Below, one piece after another: positions 1 through 8,252 of a stretch of DNA of 64,000 nt. The stretch lies in assembly GCA_021325515.1 (NCBI GenBank), contig JAJPHC010000050.1:44786-108785 (forward strand), written 5' to 3'. How positions within the stretch are numbered: the first letter of the stretch is position 1; every line of letters begins with the position of its first letter. The DNA is from Acidobacteriota bacterium (lineage in GTDB: Bacteria; Acidobacteriota; Thermoanaerobaculia; Gp7-AA8). The notes beneath the pieces were generated by a model, which saw only the letters and a list, made by a program, of their open reading frames with translations, ran no database searches and was not told where the DNA came from. Position numbers and translations under genes: made by a program.

Positions 1-2
1 TG

Positions 3-308
3 CTCTACGTCACGATGGTCTACGGCCCGATCGCGGCATTTCTCATCGAAGCGTTCCCGGCGCGCATCCGCTACACGTCATTCTCGCTTCCCTACCATCT
101 CGGCAACGGCTGGTTCGGCGGGACGCTGCCGCTGATCGCCGGCCTCATGGTCGAACGGACGGGAAATATCTACTCGGGACTCTACTGGTCGATCGGCGTT
201 GCGCTGATGACCTTCATCGTCGGCTCGGTCGCTCTCAGCGAGAGCCATCGCACCCGAATCTGGGACGAGGCGCAGGAGGCAGTTCCGATCCCCGTTCGCA
301 GTGAATAG
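3..308 (+). CDS. MFS transporter, C-terminal fragment (cut by window start)
   Basis: The reading frame is open from base 3, so the gene begins before the window; about 101 C-terminal residues are visible. They read as the last part of a 12-helix major facilitator: a conserved loop of the metabolite:H+ symporter type (PARIRYTSFSLPYHLGNG) followed by two hydrophobic stretches (LPLIAGLMVERTG and YWSIGVALMTFIVGSVAL) and a short charged tail. It is an inner-membrane transporter; the substrate cannot be told from this piece. The stop is 30 bp before the ClpX-like gene on the same strand. Confidence 0.8.
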   Translation, partial: LYVTMVYGPIAAFLIEAFPARIRYTSFSLPYHLGNGWFGGTLPLIAGLMVERTGNIYSGLYWSIGVALMTFIVGSVALSESHRTRIWDEAQEAVPIPVRSE

Positions 309-323
309 TCCACCTGCTATACT
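295..323 (+). promoter_or_regulatory. Possible sigma70-type promoter of the ClpX-like gene
   Basis: TTCGCA at 295-300 and TATACT at 318-323 are separated by 17 bp, 15 nt upstream of the ATG at 339. GAGG at 329-332 could serve as a ribosome binding site. The -35 box overlaps the end of the MFS gene. The call rests on sequence match only. Confidence 0.35.
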
Positions 324-338
324 CGGTCGAGGCGCCTG

Positions 339-1385
339 ATGAAGGAAAAGCGTGAGATCTATCGCTTCCTCCACGTCACACCACGCCGCATCTTCGAACA
401 GCTCGACCAGTACGTCATCGGTCAGAAGCACGCCAAAGAAGTCCTGGCCATCGCGGCGTACAACCATCTCAAGCGCATCGAGTACCTGAAATTCGGCGGC
501 GAAGTCTCCATTCGCAAGTCGAACATCCTGATGATGGGGCCCTCCGGCTGCGGAAAGACGTACCTTGCGCGCACGCTGGCCCGGATCCTCGACGTGCCGT
601 TCGCCTACAACGATGCGACCGCATTCACCGAGGCGGGGTATTACGGCGAAGACGTCGAGGTGGCGATCGGACGGCTGCTGTACGCGACGAATCAGAACGT
701 CAGCTCGGCGGAGAACGGCATCGTCTTCATCGACGAGATCGACAAGATCGCGCGGCGCTCCGGCGGCGCACGCACCGGCGCCGGTGCGCGCGACATCGGC
801 GGAGAAGGAGTGCAGCAGGCGCTCCTCAAGATTCTCGAAGGCGAGAAGATCTTCGTACCGCTCAATGTTACGGCGCATTGGAACAAGTACGACTACGTCG
901 AGATCGACATCTCGAACATCCTCTTCATCTGTGCCGGCTCGTTCTCGGATATGAACGAGCAGCCGGATGGGAATCCGATCGGCTTCTTCAACGAAGGAAC
1001 GCAGGGACCGCACGAGGTCTCGACCGAAGATCTGACGCGCTACGGATTCCTGCCCGAGCTACTCGGGAGACTGCCGGTGCGTGTCCAGCTCGATGCGCTG
1101 ACGGCCAACGATCTCGTGACGATTCTCACGCAGCCGCGGGAAGCGATGGTCCCCGAGTACCAGCGCCTCTGCGCGCTCGATCAGATTCAGCTCGACTTCT
1201 CGCAGGAGGCACTGCTCGAGATCGCGAATGCGGCGCTGCGGCAGAAGCTGGGGGCGCGTGCGCTGCGTGCGATTCTGGAGAAGGTGCTGCATCCCATTCT
1301 GTTCGTGGCGCCGGAACGCGCCGGCGAGCGGATCGTCATCGAACCTCACGATGTCCATCGGGCGCTCAGCGCGGTGGTCCAGTAA
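339..1385 (+). CDS. ClpX-like AAA+ unfoldase lacking the N-terminal zinc domain
   Basis: This 348-aa protein aligns with the AAA+ core of ClpX, starting at the stretch [20 protein letters not shown]. Visible motifs are Walker A GPSGCGKT (67-74), Walker B VFIDEID (129-135), a pore-1 loop GYYGEDVE (100-107, GYVG in typical ClpX), an arginine-finger region LPELLGRLP and sensor-2 GARALRAIL. The N-terminal four-Cys zinc-binding domain of ClpX (family length about 420 aa) is absent, and the RKH pore loop is replaced by an unrelated stretch. An IGF tripeptide (214-216) that docks ClpP in ClpX is kept. It probably unfolds protein substrates, possibly for ClpP, with changed tag recognition. No clpP is nearby. 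Confidence 0.85.
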   Translation: MKEKREIYRFLHVTPRRIFEQLDQYVIGQKHAKEVLAIAAYNHLKRIEYLKFGGEVSIRKSNILMMGPSGCGKTYLARTLARILDVPFAYNDATAFTEAGYYGEDVEVAIGRLLYATNQNVSSAENGIVFIDEIDKIARRSGGARTGAGARDIGGEGVQQALLKILEGEKIFVPLNVTAHWNKYDYVEIDISNILFICAGSFSDMNEQPDGNPIGFFNEGTQGPHEVSTEDLTRYGFLPELLGRLPVRVQLDALTANDLVTILTQPREAMVPEYQRLCALDQIQLDFSQEALLEIANAALRQKLGARALRAILEKVLHPILFVAPERAGERIVIEPHDVHRALSAVVQ

Positions 1386-1387
1386 AC

Positions 1388-2257
1388 TTGCGCACCGTGC
1401 AATCGATCGGCATCTCTGCCAAGCACTCATCGCCCGAGGCGCTGGCGTTTGCGGCGCAGGTGGGGAACGATCTGCGCAGGCGGGGACTGCGGATCTGCTA
1501 CGACGAGAAGACGGCCGGCGCGCTCGGCGACCTGCATCCCTGTTTTTCGAAGGCGGCCATTGGTCAACACGTTGACCTCCTGGTGACATTCGGCGGCGAC
1601 GGGACGCTGCTCGCCATCGCCCGACATGCACCGGAAAACGTCCCCGTCCTCGGCGTCAACATGGGAACCCTCGGATTTCTCACCGAGATTCGGGTCGAGG
1701 AGTTCCCCGGCGTCCTCGATCGTGTGCTGAACGGCGACTTCCGCCTGGAGCCGCGCGTCACGTTCGACGTCAGCGTCAACGGGCCGGGGCGCGACGATCG
1801 CACCTTCCGCGTACTGAACGATGCCGCGATCAACAAGAGCGCGCTCGCGCGCATCATCGAGATCAAGCTCAACGTGTCCGGACTTTTCGTGACGACGTTC
1901 CGCGCAGACGGCCTCGTCGTCGGCACACCGACGGGCTCGACGGCGTACAACCTGTCAGCCGGCGGCCCGATCATCTATCCGACGATGGAGGCGGTGGTCA
2001 TCACGCCGATCTGTCCGCACATGCTGACGAACCGGCCAATCGTCCTCCCCGACACGCTCGACGTCGAGATCAGCATCGAGAGCCGCAGCGTCTCGCAGGA
2101 GATCTACCTCACCCTCGACGGCCAGGAAGGATTTCCGATCAGCGACGACGATCACGTCTGCGTCCGCAAGTCGCAGCACCACGTGATGATGGTCCAATCC
2201 CCCGACAAGAACTACTTCGACGTCCTCCGCACCAAACTCAAATGGGGCGAAACCTGA
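1388..2257 (+). CDS. nadK: NAD kinase
   Basis: This 289-aa enzyme phosphorylates NAD to NADP in the cytoplasm. The family signature is clear: the GGDGT nucleotide-binding loop in VTFGGDGTLLAIARH, then NMGTLGFLTE, and the NDAAINKS and PTGSTAYNLSAGGPI motifs. I chose the TTG at 1388, which gives the usual MRTVQSIGI-type N-terminus and begins 2 nt after the ClpX-like stop. A longer frame open upstream is only the shadow of the ClpX-like gene. A GTG at 1397 is the alternative start. The tight spacing implies cotranscription with the upstream ATPase. Confidence 0.95.
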   Translation: MRTVQSIGISAKHSSPEALAFAAQVGNDLRRRGLRICYDEKTAGALGDLHPCFSKAAIGQHVDLLVTFGGDGTLLAIARHAPENVPVLGVNMGTLGFLTEIRVEEFPGVLDRVLNGDFRLEPRVTFDVSVNGPGRDDRTFRVLNDAAINKSALARIIEIKLNVSGLFVTTFRADGLVVGTPTGSTAYNLSAGGPIIYPTMEAVVITPICPHMLTNRPIVLPDTLDVEISIESRSVSQEIYLTLDGQEGFPISDDDHVCVRKSQHHVMMVQSPDKNYFDVLRTKLKWGET

Positions 2258-2261
2258 AGCG

Positions 2262-2366
2262 TTAAGTTGGTTTTCGGGGGTCACACCTGGAAAATCAACT
2301 TAACGGGTGCCAGACCTCGCCGAGTTAAGTTGATTTTCCAGGTGTGACCCCCGAAACCCAACTTAA
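2262..2366. repeat. Large nested palindrome (REPIN-like) between convergent genes
   Basis: Two 43-nt arms (2262-2304 and 2324-2366) are inverted copies with one mismatch, separated by a 19-nt loop that includes GGGTGCCAGACC. Each arm is itself bounded by the inverted pair GTTAAGTTG/CAACTTAAC, so the structure is nested. It fills the convergent gap between nadK and the lytic transglycosylase, and the latter's stop codon (2363-2365) lies inside the right arm. It could act as a bidirectional terminator. Confidence 0.9.
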
Positions 2367-3013
2367 GTGTGGAGGAGGCGGGCGTAGCGGGCTCGGACGT
2401 TTTGCACGTAGGCCTGCGTCTCGGGGAATGGGGGGACGCCGTTGTAGCGCTGCACGGCGCCGGGGCCTGCGTTGTACGCGGCGAGGGTCAGATCGAGGTC
2501 GCCGTGAAATGTGTCGAGCAAAGTGCGCAGGTACCGGGCGGCTCCGAAGACGTTCTCTCTCGGATCGAAGATGTTGCTGATCCCGAGGAATCGAGCGGTC
2601 GCAGGCATGAGCTGCATCAGGCCGCAAGCGCCCGCCGGCGACACCGCATTGGGATTCATCGCCGACTCCCGTCCCGCCACTGCGACCAGCAGCCGCGGAT
2701 CGACACCATGCGTCTGCGCAGCGTCGCGGAAGACGGGCGCATACGCCTCCGGCGCGGCGACGCTCGCATTCGAATCGAACACGGCGTTCCCGAACGGCCG
2801 ATACGCGAGCGCCCGGCTGCTGCGCAGCGTGACGAGCGCCTCGCGAATCTCGCCGAAGAAGCGATACGCCGTGATCGAACGGCTGTCATTCGTGATCACG
2901 ACCCGCCCCGGCTTGCGAATGTGCGCACGCGGCACATCAGCAGCACTGAAACTCAAATCGCCGGCAAACAGGGGAAGAGAAACGAGCGTTACGGCGACGA
3001 GAGTTGTCTTCAT
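2363..3013 (-). CDS. Secreted lytic transglycosylase (SLT domain)
   Basis: This 216-aa protein cleaves peptidoglycan glycan strands in the periplasm. The ATG at 3013 gives a typical signal peptide (MKTTLVAVTLVSLPLFAG); a TTG 20 codons upstream would bury it. The SLT fold is marked by catalytic Glu116 in AGRESAMNP, then GACGLMQLMPATA (128-140) and AAYNAGPGAV (178-187). The N-terminal 85 residues have no recognised domain. The gene is divergent from the amidohydrolase, and its stop codon sits in the right arm of the palindrome at 2324-2366. Confidence 0.92.
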   Translation of the reverse strand: MKTTLVAVTLVSLPLFAGDLSFSAADVPRAHIRKPGRVVITNDSRSITAYRFFGEIREALVTLRSSRALAYRPFGNAVFDSNASVAAPEAYAPVFRDAAQTHGVDPRLLVAVAGRESAMNPNAVSPAGACGLMQLMPATARFLGISNIFDPRENVFGAARYLRTLLDTFHGDLDLTLAAYNAGPGAVQRYNGVPPFPETQAYVQNVRARYARLLHT

Positions 3014-3060
3014 GGCGGTGTTGGGGCAACGCCGCTCATCGCCTCTGAATTTCAACAGAG

Positions 3061-3066
3061 TACGAT
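3061..3066 (+). promoter_or_regulatory. -10-like box, leaderless-type start of the amidohydrolase
   Basis: TACGAT ends 6 nt before the ATG at 3073, and no Shine-Dalgarno sequence is present, so transcription would begin at or next to the start codon. No good -35 box is visible. This is one of several such boxes in the window. Confidence 0.4.
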
Positions 3067-3072
3067 GTTGCA

Positions 3073-4743
3073 ATGAAGCTCATCCGCACCGTCATCGCGA
3101 TATCGTTGCTCGCGCTTGGTTGTTCACTCCATGTTCCTCATCGAAGACAGACGCCAGTGACAAACGAACTCATCATCAGCGGCGGCATCGTGGTCGCCGG
3201 ATCGAGCCAGAGCCCGCTAACGGATCACGCGATCTACATCGGCGACGGCATCGTGCAGGAAGTTGGTCCCGCGGACGCGATGCGCGCGAAGCATCCGAGC
3301 GCGCGTGTCATCGATGCGAAAGGGATGACGGTTCTTCCCGGCCTGATCGATGCCCACGCGCATCTCTACGGCCTCGGCCTCAAGCTCGACATTGCCGACC
3401 TTACCGGCACGACGTCGATGGACGAGGTCGTCGCGCGGGTGAAACAGCGCGCCGAGCAGACACCTCCCGGCGACTGGGTGCAGGGCCGCGGATGGGATCA
3501 GAATCACTGGCCGGAGAAACAGTTCCCCACCGCCGCACAGATCGATGCCGTGATCTCCGACAGGCCCGTCTGGCTGAAACGCGTCGACGGCCACGCAGGT
3601 GTCGCGAACTCCGCGGCGATGCGCGCCGCCGGCATCACGGCCGCGACGCAGGACCCGTCGGGCGGCCGCATCATCCGGGATCCGAACGGCAATCCGACCG
3701 GCACGTTCGTCGATGAAGCCCAGCAACTGATCGAGTCGAAGATCCCCGAGGTGTCGTTCGCACTGCGCAAGCAGCGCGTGCAGCGCGCCGCGCAAACCAT
3801 CGCGGCAAACGGCCTCACCGAAATTCACGATGCAGGTGCGGACGCAGCCACGATCCGCGCGGTGCAGGAACTGATCGACGAGAAGCAGTTCCCGATTCGC
3901 GTCTACACGATGGTGAGCGATGAACCGCACCTGCTCGACGAGTGGTTCGCCCGCAAGCCGCTCATCGACTACGGCGGCCGTCTCACCGTGCGCTCCATCA
4001 AGGTCTACGCCGATGGCGCACTCGGCAGCCGCGGCGCGGCATTGCTCGCTCCCTACGACGATGATCCGAACAATCGCGGCCTCATCCTCGCGGACACGAA
4101 TCACATCGCCGATGTCGCGAAGCGTGCGATCGCCGCGGGATATCAGGTCAACACGCACGCGATCGGCGACCGCGGCGTTCGCGATGTCATCGATGGATAC
4201 GAACAGGCCGGCGTCTCGCCCGACAAGCGATTCCGCATCGAGCACTTCCAGGTCGTCGCGCCCTCCGACTTCGCGCGCGTTGCTCGCGATGGAATCATCG
4301 CCTCCATGCAGCCGACGCACGCGACGAGCGACATGGGCTGGGCCGAGGCCCGCGTAGGACACGAGCGAATTCGTGGAGCGTATGCCTGGCGCACCGTTCT
4401 GCGAACCGGTGGACGGCTCGCATTCGGCTCCGACTTCCCCGTCGAAGATGTGAATCCCTGGTTCGGCGTCTACTCCGCCGTCACGCGGCAGGACCACAGC
4501 GGAAATCCGCCGGACGGCTGGTATCCGGAGCAACGCCTCACGCTGCCGGAAGCGATTCGCGGATTCACGATGGACGCGGCGTTCGCAGCGTTCGAAGAGA
4601 CGAGCCGTGGAACGATCGAACGCGGCAAGCTCGCCGACTTCACCATCTTGGATGGTGATCTCTACGCGATGCCGGCGTCTTCGCTATGGAAGACGAACGT
4701 GCGCTACACGATCGTCGGGGGTGAGGTCGTGTACTCGCACTGA
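3073..4743 (+). CDS. YtcJ-type amidohydrolase, predicted lipoprotein
   Basis: This 556-aa metal-dependent hydrolase belongs to the amidohydrolase-3 (YtcJ/exoenzyme-regulatory) family. The N-terminus MKLIRTVIAISLLALGC has a lipobox with Cys17, so the enzyme is probably exported and lipid-anchored. Metal-binding motifs are DAHAHLYG (His95, His97), a region around KVYADGALGSRG, THAIGDRG, RIEHFQ and FGSDFP. The substrate, an amide or carbamate-like compound, cannot be predicted. It converges on the PfkB gene with only 8 bp between stops and no terminator. Confidence 0.92.
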   Translation: MKLIRTVIAISLLALGCSLHVPHRRQTPVTNELIISGGIVVAGSSQSPLTDHAIYIGDGIVQEVGPADAMRAKHPSARVIDAKGMTVLPGLIDAHAHLYGLGLKLDIADLTGTTSMDEVVARVKQRAEQTPPGDWVQGRGWDQNHWPEKQFPTAAQIDAVISDRPVWLKRVDGHAGVANSAAMRAAGITAATQDPSGGRIIRDPNGNPTGTFVDEAQQLIESKIPEVSFALRKQRVQRAAQTIAANGLTEIHDAGADAATIRAVQELIDEKQFPIRVYTMVSDEPHLLDEWFARKPLIDYGGRLTVRSIKVYADGALGSRGAALLAPYDDDPNNRGLILADTNHIADVAKRAIAAGYQVNTHAIGDRGVRDVIDGYEQAGVSPDKRFRIEHFQVVAPSDFARVARDGIIASMQPTHATSDMGWAEARVGHERIRGAYAWRTVLRTGGRLAFGSDFPVEDVNPWFGVYSAVTRQDHSGNPPDGWYPEQRLTLPEAIRGFTMDAAFAAFEETSRGTIERGKLADFTILDGDLYAMPASSLWKTNVRYTIVGGEVVYSH

Positions 4744-4751
4744 CCGCCGGC

Positions 4752-5669
4752 TCAGACTTCGAAATCTTCGAAGTGCGTCAACGCGCGGAACTCGCGGTAG
4801 CGATGCTGCACCTCGGCCAGCGTCACTTCGCGCAGCCGGTCGAGAGAGAACTTCTCGACGGTGAACGAGGCGAGCACGCTGCCGAAGACGATTGCGCGGC
4901 GGAACTCCCGATCGTGCAGCTCGCTGCGTGACGCGAGGTATCCGAGGAAGCCGCCGGCGAAGGTGTCGCCGGCGCCGGTGGGGTCGAACACGTTCTCCAG
5001 CGGAAAGGCCGGCGCCGCAAACGCAGAGTCTTTCGTGATCATCAGCACACCGTACTCGCCGCGCTTGATGACGATCGCGCGAGGTCCGAGCGCGAGAATG
5101 CCCCGCGCCGCCTTGACGAGATTCGACTCGCTCATGAACTGCCGCACTTCCGCTTCGTTGATGATCACGAGGTCGACCTCGCGAATCACACGCTCGAGCT
5201 CCGCGCGCTTCGTCTCGATCCAGAGATTCATCGTGTCGAGCGCCACGATGCGCGGCCGCTTCGCCTGCTTCAGCACGTCGTACTGCAACTCGGGATAGAT
5301 GTTTGCAAGAAAGAGGACATCCGGCTCGCGCTGCGCTTCGGAGAGCTTCGGCTGAAAACCGGCGAACGCGTTGAGCTGCGTGTCGCGCGTCTTCGCGACG
5401 TTCAGATCGAATCCATATTCGCCGCTCCAGAAGAACGTCTTCTCGCCCTTCACGCGCTGCAGGCCGTCGAGATTGATGCGGCGGCCCTTGAAGATCGAGG
5501 CTTCCTCTTCGGTGAAGTCATCACCGACGACACCCACCAGCGCGACATCCGTGAAAAAGGACGCGGCGACGGAGAAATACGTCCCCGATCCGCCAATGCA
5601 CTTGTCGACCTTGCCGAACGGCGTCTGAATCGCGTCAAACGCAACCGTACCCACGACGGTGATGCCCAT
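4752..5669 (-). CDS. PfkB-family sugar/nucleoside kinase
   Basis: This 305-aa cytoplasmic kinase has the PfkB fold: the GGSGTYFSVAASF substrate loop near residues 26-38 and the ATP/anion-hole signature DPTGAGDTFAGG (229-240) with catalytic Asp235. It is the last gene of the minus-strand series ending the lpx cluster, 13 bp after the MTA phosphorylase. That neighbour suggests a role with a ribose-containing salvage product such as a nucleoside or a methylthioribose-type sugar, but this is inference. Ribokinase, adenosine kinase and fructokinase relatives cannot be separated here. Confidence 0.9.
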   Translation of the reverse strand: MGITVVGTVAFDAIQTPFGKVDKCIGGSGTYFSVAASFFTDVALVGVVGDDFTEEEASIFKGRRINLDGLQRVKGEKTFFWSGEYGFDLNVAKTRDTQLNAFAGFQPKLSEAQREPDVLFLANIYPELQYDVLKQAKRPRIVALDTMNLWIETKRAELERVIREVDLVIINEAEVRQFMSESNLVKAARGILALGPRAIVIKRGEYGVLMITKDSAFAAPAFPLENVFDPTGAGDTFAGGFLGYLASRSELHDREFRRAIVFGSVLASFTVEKFSLDRLREVTLAEVQHRYREFRALTHFEDFEV

Positions 5670-5682
5670 GTAGTTGCTCTCC

Positions 5683-6549
5683 CTATTTCACGTAGCGGCC
5701 AATGATCGGCGCCAGATCGCTTTTCACGTTGTCCGGAATCTTCGAAGGGTCGGTGACGATCGCATACTGCAGCGCGTTGGCGCAACCGCAGTCGCGGGTC
5801 CGCCGTGCGACCTGCGGGACCGTCGCGCGCAGGATCTTCTGCGCCATCTCGGCGTTCGCGCGCAGCACGGCGAGAATCGCCTCGACCGTCACATCCTCTT
5901 CCGCCTCGTGCCAGCAGTCGTAATCGGTGACGAGCGCCATCGTCGCATAGCAGATCTCCGCCTCGCGCGCGAGCTTCGCCTCCTGCAGATTCGTCATGCC
6001 GATGACGTCCACGCCCCAGGTGCGATAGAGCTTCGACTCCGCGCGCGTGGAGAACTGCGGGCCTTCCATGCAGACGTACGTGCCGCCGAGGAACGCGGTC
6101 GCGCCGGCATTCTTCGCCGACGCGTACATCGCATCGGAGATCGCCGTGCAGATCGGATCGGCGAACGCGACATGCCCCACGATCCCGTTGCCGAAGAACG
6201 TATCGGGACGATGTCTCGTGCGATCGATGAACTGATCGGGAAAGACGATGTCCGTCGGCTTGTACGCTTCCTTCATCGATCCGACGGCGCTCGCCGACAG
6301 GATCGTGCCGACGCCCAGCGTCTTCATCGCATAGATGTTCGCGCGGTAATTGAGCTCCGAGGGCAGCAGCCGGTGTCCGCGACCATGCCGCGACAGAAAC
6401 GCCACGCCGATTCCATCGAGCTCTCCGATCATCAACGCATCGGACGGATCGCCGAAGGGAGTGCGGATGAACTTCTCTTCCGTCAGCCTCAGGCCTTCCA
6501 TTTCGTAGAGGCCGGAGCCGCCGATGATTCCGATCTTCACATCAGCCAT
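5683..6549 (-). CDS. mtnP: S-methyl-5'-thioadenosine phosphorylase
   Basis: This 288-aa enzyme splits methylthioadenosine with phosphate into adenine and 5-methylthioribose-1-phosphate. It starts MADVKIGIIGGSGLY, the phosphate-binding start of the PNP/MTAP family, and contains SRHGRGH, YVCMEGPQFSTRAES and VIGMTNLQEAKLAREAE. The ATG at 6549 is chosen because it directly precedes the family start; longer extensions would overlap the upstream dehydrogenase heavily. It overlaps that gene by 8 nt, implying translational coupling. A purine nucleoside phosphorylase activity is the main alternative. Confidence 0.93.
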   Translation of the reverse strand: MADVKIGIIGGSGLYEMEGLRLTEEKFIRTPFGDPSDALMIGELDGIGVAFLSRHGRGHRLLPSELNYRANIYAMKTLGVGTILSASAVGSMKEAYKPTDIVFPDQFIDRTRHRPDTFFGNGIVGHVAFADPICTAISDAMYASAKNAGATAFLGGTYVCMEGPQFSTRAESKLYRTWGVDVIGMTNLQEAKLAREAEICYATMALVTDYDCWHEAEEDVTVEAILAVLRANAEMAQKILRATVPQVARRTRDCGCANALQYAIVTDPSKIPDNVKSDLAPIIGRYVK

Positions 6550-7471
6550 TTCGATATTTCTCCACGGCGGTATCGATCGCTGCCGCGACGCGCACGGCGA
6601 GATCGACCGCTTCGAGGCCATCCTCTCCGGAGACGACCGGCCGCTTTCGCTCGCGCACACACTCGAGGAACGATTCGAGCTCCGCGCGCAGCGGCTCCTT
6701 CTTCTCGACGGTGATGTCGAGCGGCTCGATCGCTTTTCCCGAGAGCCGGTAACCCTTCACTTCCTGTTCGCGCGTATCGACGGAGATGTAGGAATCGCTG
6801 CCGAAGAAGCGGATCTTGCGCACGCGATCCTGCGAAACGCGGCTCGCGGTGAGATTCGCCACCGCACCATTCGCAAGCTCGAGCCGCACGTTCGTGATGT
6901 CGACCTTGTCCGTCAGCACTGGAATGCCGACGGCGCGAATGTCGACGACCGGCTGCCTGAGCAACGACAGAACGAGATTCAGGTCGTGGATCATCAGATC
7001 GAGCAGCACGTCGACATCGAGCGAGCGCGGGACGAAGACTCCGAGTCGCTCGGCGACGATGTAGCCGACCTTGTGCAGCAGCGGCACCGCGGCCATGATC
7101 GCCGGGTTGTAGCGCTCCACGTGGCCGACCTGAATGATGCGGCCGCGCTCTTTTGCGATCTCGATCAGCTTGCGTGCTTCGTCCGCCGACGCCGTGATCG
7201 GCTTCTCGATCATCACATCGATGCCCGACTCGAGAAGCTGCCGCGCAATCTCGAAGTGAGTCGTCGTCGGTGTGGCCACCACCGCGCAGTCGATGTCCTT
7301 CGCGAGCGCCGCAACCGACTCATAGCGCTTCAGCTTCAGGTTCTGCTCGACCTCGGCCGCGATCGCGTCGTTCATCTCGACGAAGCCCGCGGCCTGCGCC
7401 TCCGGCATCTCCGTCAGGATGCGCGCGTGCAGACGTCCGAGGTAGCCAGTGCCAATGACCCCGGTGCGCAT
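6542..7471 (-). CDS. Gfo/Idh/MocA-family NAD(P)-dependent dehydrogenase (GnnA-like candidate)
   Basis: This 309-aa oxidoreductase has an N-terminal Rossmann fold (VIGTGYLGRLH, residues 5-14) and the EKP catalytic motif (Glu89-Lys90-Pro91), followed by the family's alpha/beta substrate domain with HDLNLVLSLL. Its start codon overlaps the lpxA stop (TGATG), so it is a member of the lipid A operon. In bacteria that make amide-linked lipid A, a dehydrogenase of this family (GnnA) next to lpxA oxidises UDP-GlcNAc before transamination. No GnnB aminotransferase is visible here, so that role is only a hypothesis. Confidence 0.9.
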   Translation of the reverse strand: MRTGVIGTGYLGRLHARILTEMPEAQAAGFVEMNDAIAAEVEQNLKLKRYESVAALAKDIDCAVVATPTTTHFEIARQLLESGIDVMIEKPITASADEARKLIEIAKERGRIIQVGHVERYNPAIMAAVPLLHKVGYIVAERLGVFVPRSLDVDVLLDLMIHDLNLVLSLLRQPVVDIRAVGIPVLTDKVDITNVRLELANGAVANLTASRVSQDRVRKIRFFGSDSYISVDTREQEVKGYRLSGKAIEPLDITVEKKEPLRAELESFLECVRERKRPVVSGEDGLEAVDLAVRVAAAIDTAVEKYRNG

Positions 7472-8250
7472 CAGCGGATGAATCCCCTCTTCGCGCCGCG
7501 TACGAACTCGGCCATGTACTGCGCTTCCGCCGAGTATCCGAGCTCCGACTCGATGCGCATCAGCGCGTCTTCGAGACGCAGCTTCGAACGGACGAGGATG
7601 CGATACGCGCGCTGCAGCGCTTCGATCGTTTCCTTCTGAAAGCCCTTCCGCTCGAGACCGATGTGGTTGATGCCGTAGCTCTTCGCCGGACGGCTGCCGA
7701 CGGTTTTCACATAGGGGAGCACGTCCTGCGTGCAGATCGTGGCCCCGCCGATGAACGCGTGATCGCCGACCCGGCAGAACTGATGGACCGCGCTGAAGGC
7801 GCCGACGGTTGCGTAGTCGCCGACTTCGACATGTCCCGCGAGCGTCGCGTTGTTCGCGAAGATCGTATTGTCGCCGACGTGACAGTCATGCGCGACGTGG
7901 CTGTACGCCATGAAGAAATTGCTGGAGCCGATCGTGGTGATGCCGCCGCCGCCGACGGTTCCGCGGTTCAGCGTGACGAACTCCCGGAACACGTTGTCGT
8001 TGCCGATGACGAGCTCCGTCCGCTCGCCCTTGAACTTGAGATCCTGCGGCTCGGTGCCGACCGACGCCTGGCCGAAGAAGCGATTGCGCTCGCCGATCGT
8101 CACCGGGCCTTCGATCCGCATGAAGGGACCGATCACCGTCCCCGCGCCGATCGTGACGTTCGGGCCGACGATGGACCAGGCGCCGATCACGACATCGGAT
8201 GCGATCGCGGCTTCGCTGCTGACGATGGCTGTTGGATCGATCTGCGCCAT
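7471..8250 (-). CDS. lpxA: Acyl-ACP--UDP-N-acetylglucosamine O-acyltransferase
   Basis: This 259-aa enzyme does the first step of lipid A synthesis. The left-handed beta-helix is seen as hexapeptide repeats over most of the length. The catalytic His is His121 in AYSHVAHDC, and a Gly (Gly169) aligns with the E. coli acyl-chain ruler Gly173, which suggests a long 3-hydroxyacyl donor. The C-terminal helical part ends KRGFIR. The ATG at 8250 gives MAQIDPTAIV; the longer reading frame upstream only shadows fabZ. It begins 2 nt after the fabZ stop. Confidence 0.96.
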   Translation of the reverse strand: MAQIDPTAIVSSEAAIASDVVIGAWSIVGPNVTIGAGTVIGPFMRIEGPVTIGERNRFFGQASVGTEPQDLKFKGERTELVIGNDNVFREFVTLNRGTVGGGGITTIGSSNFFMAYSHVAHDCHVGDNTIFANNATLAGHVEVGDYATVGAFSAVHQFCRVGDHAFIGGATICTQDVLPYVKTVGSRPAKSYGINHIGLERKGFQKETIEALQRAYRILVRSKLRLEDALMRIESELGYSAEAQYMAEFVRGAKRGFIR

Positions 8251-8252
8251 GA

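Noticed and set aside
878..1387. A 170-codon N-terminal extension of NAD kinase in the same frame.
   Set aside because: It overlaps the ClpX-like gene completely and has no resemblance to NAD kinase; the TTG at 1388 gives the normal family start.
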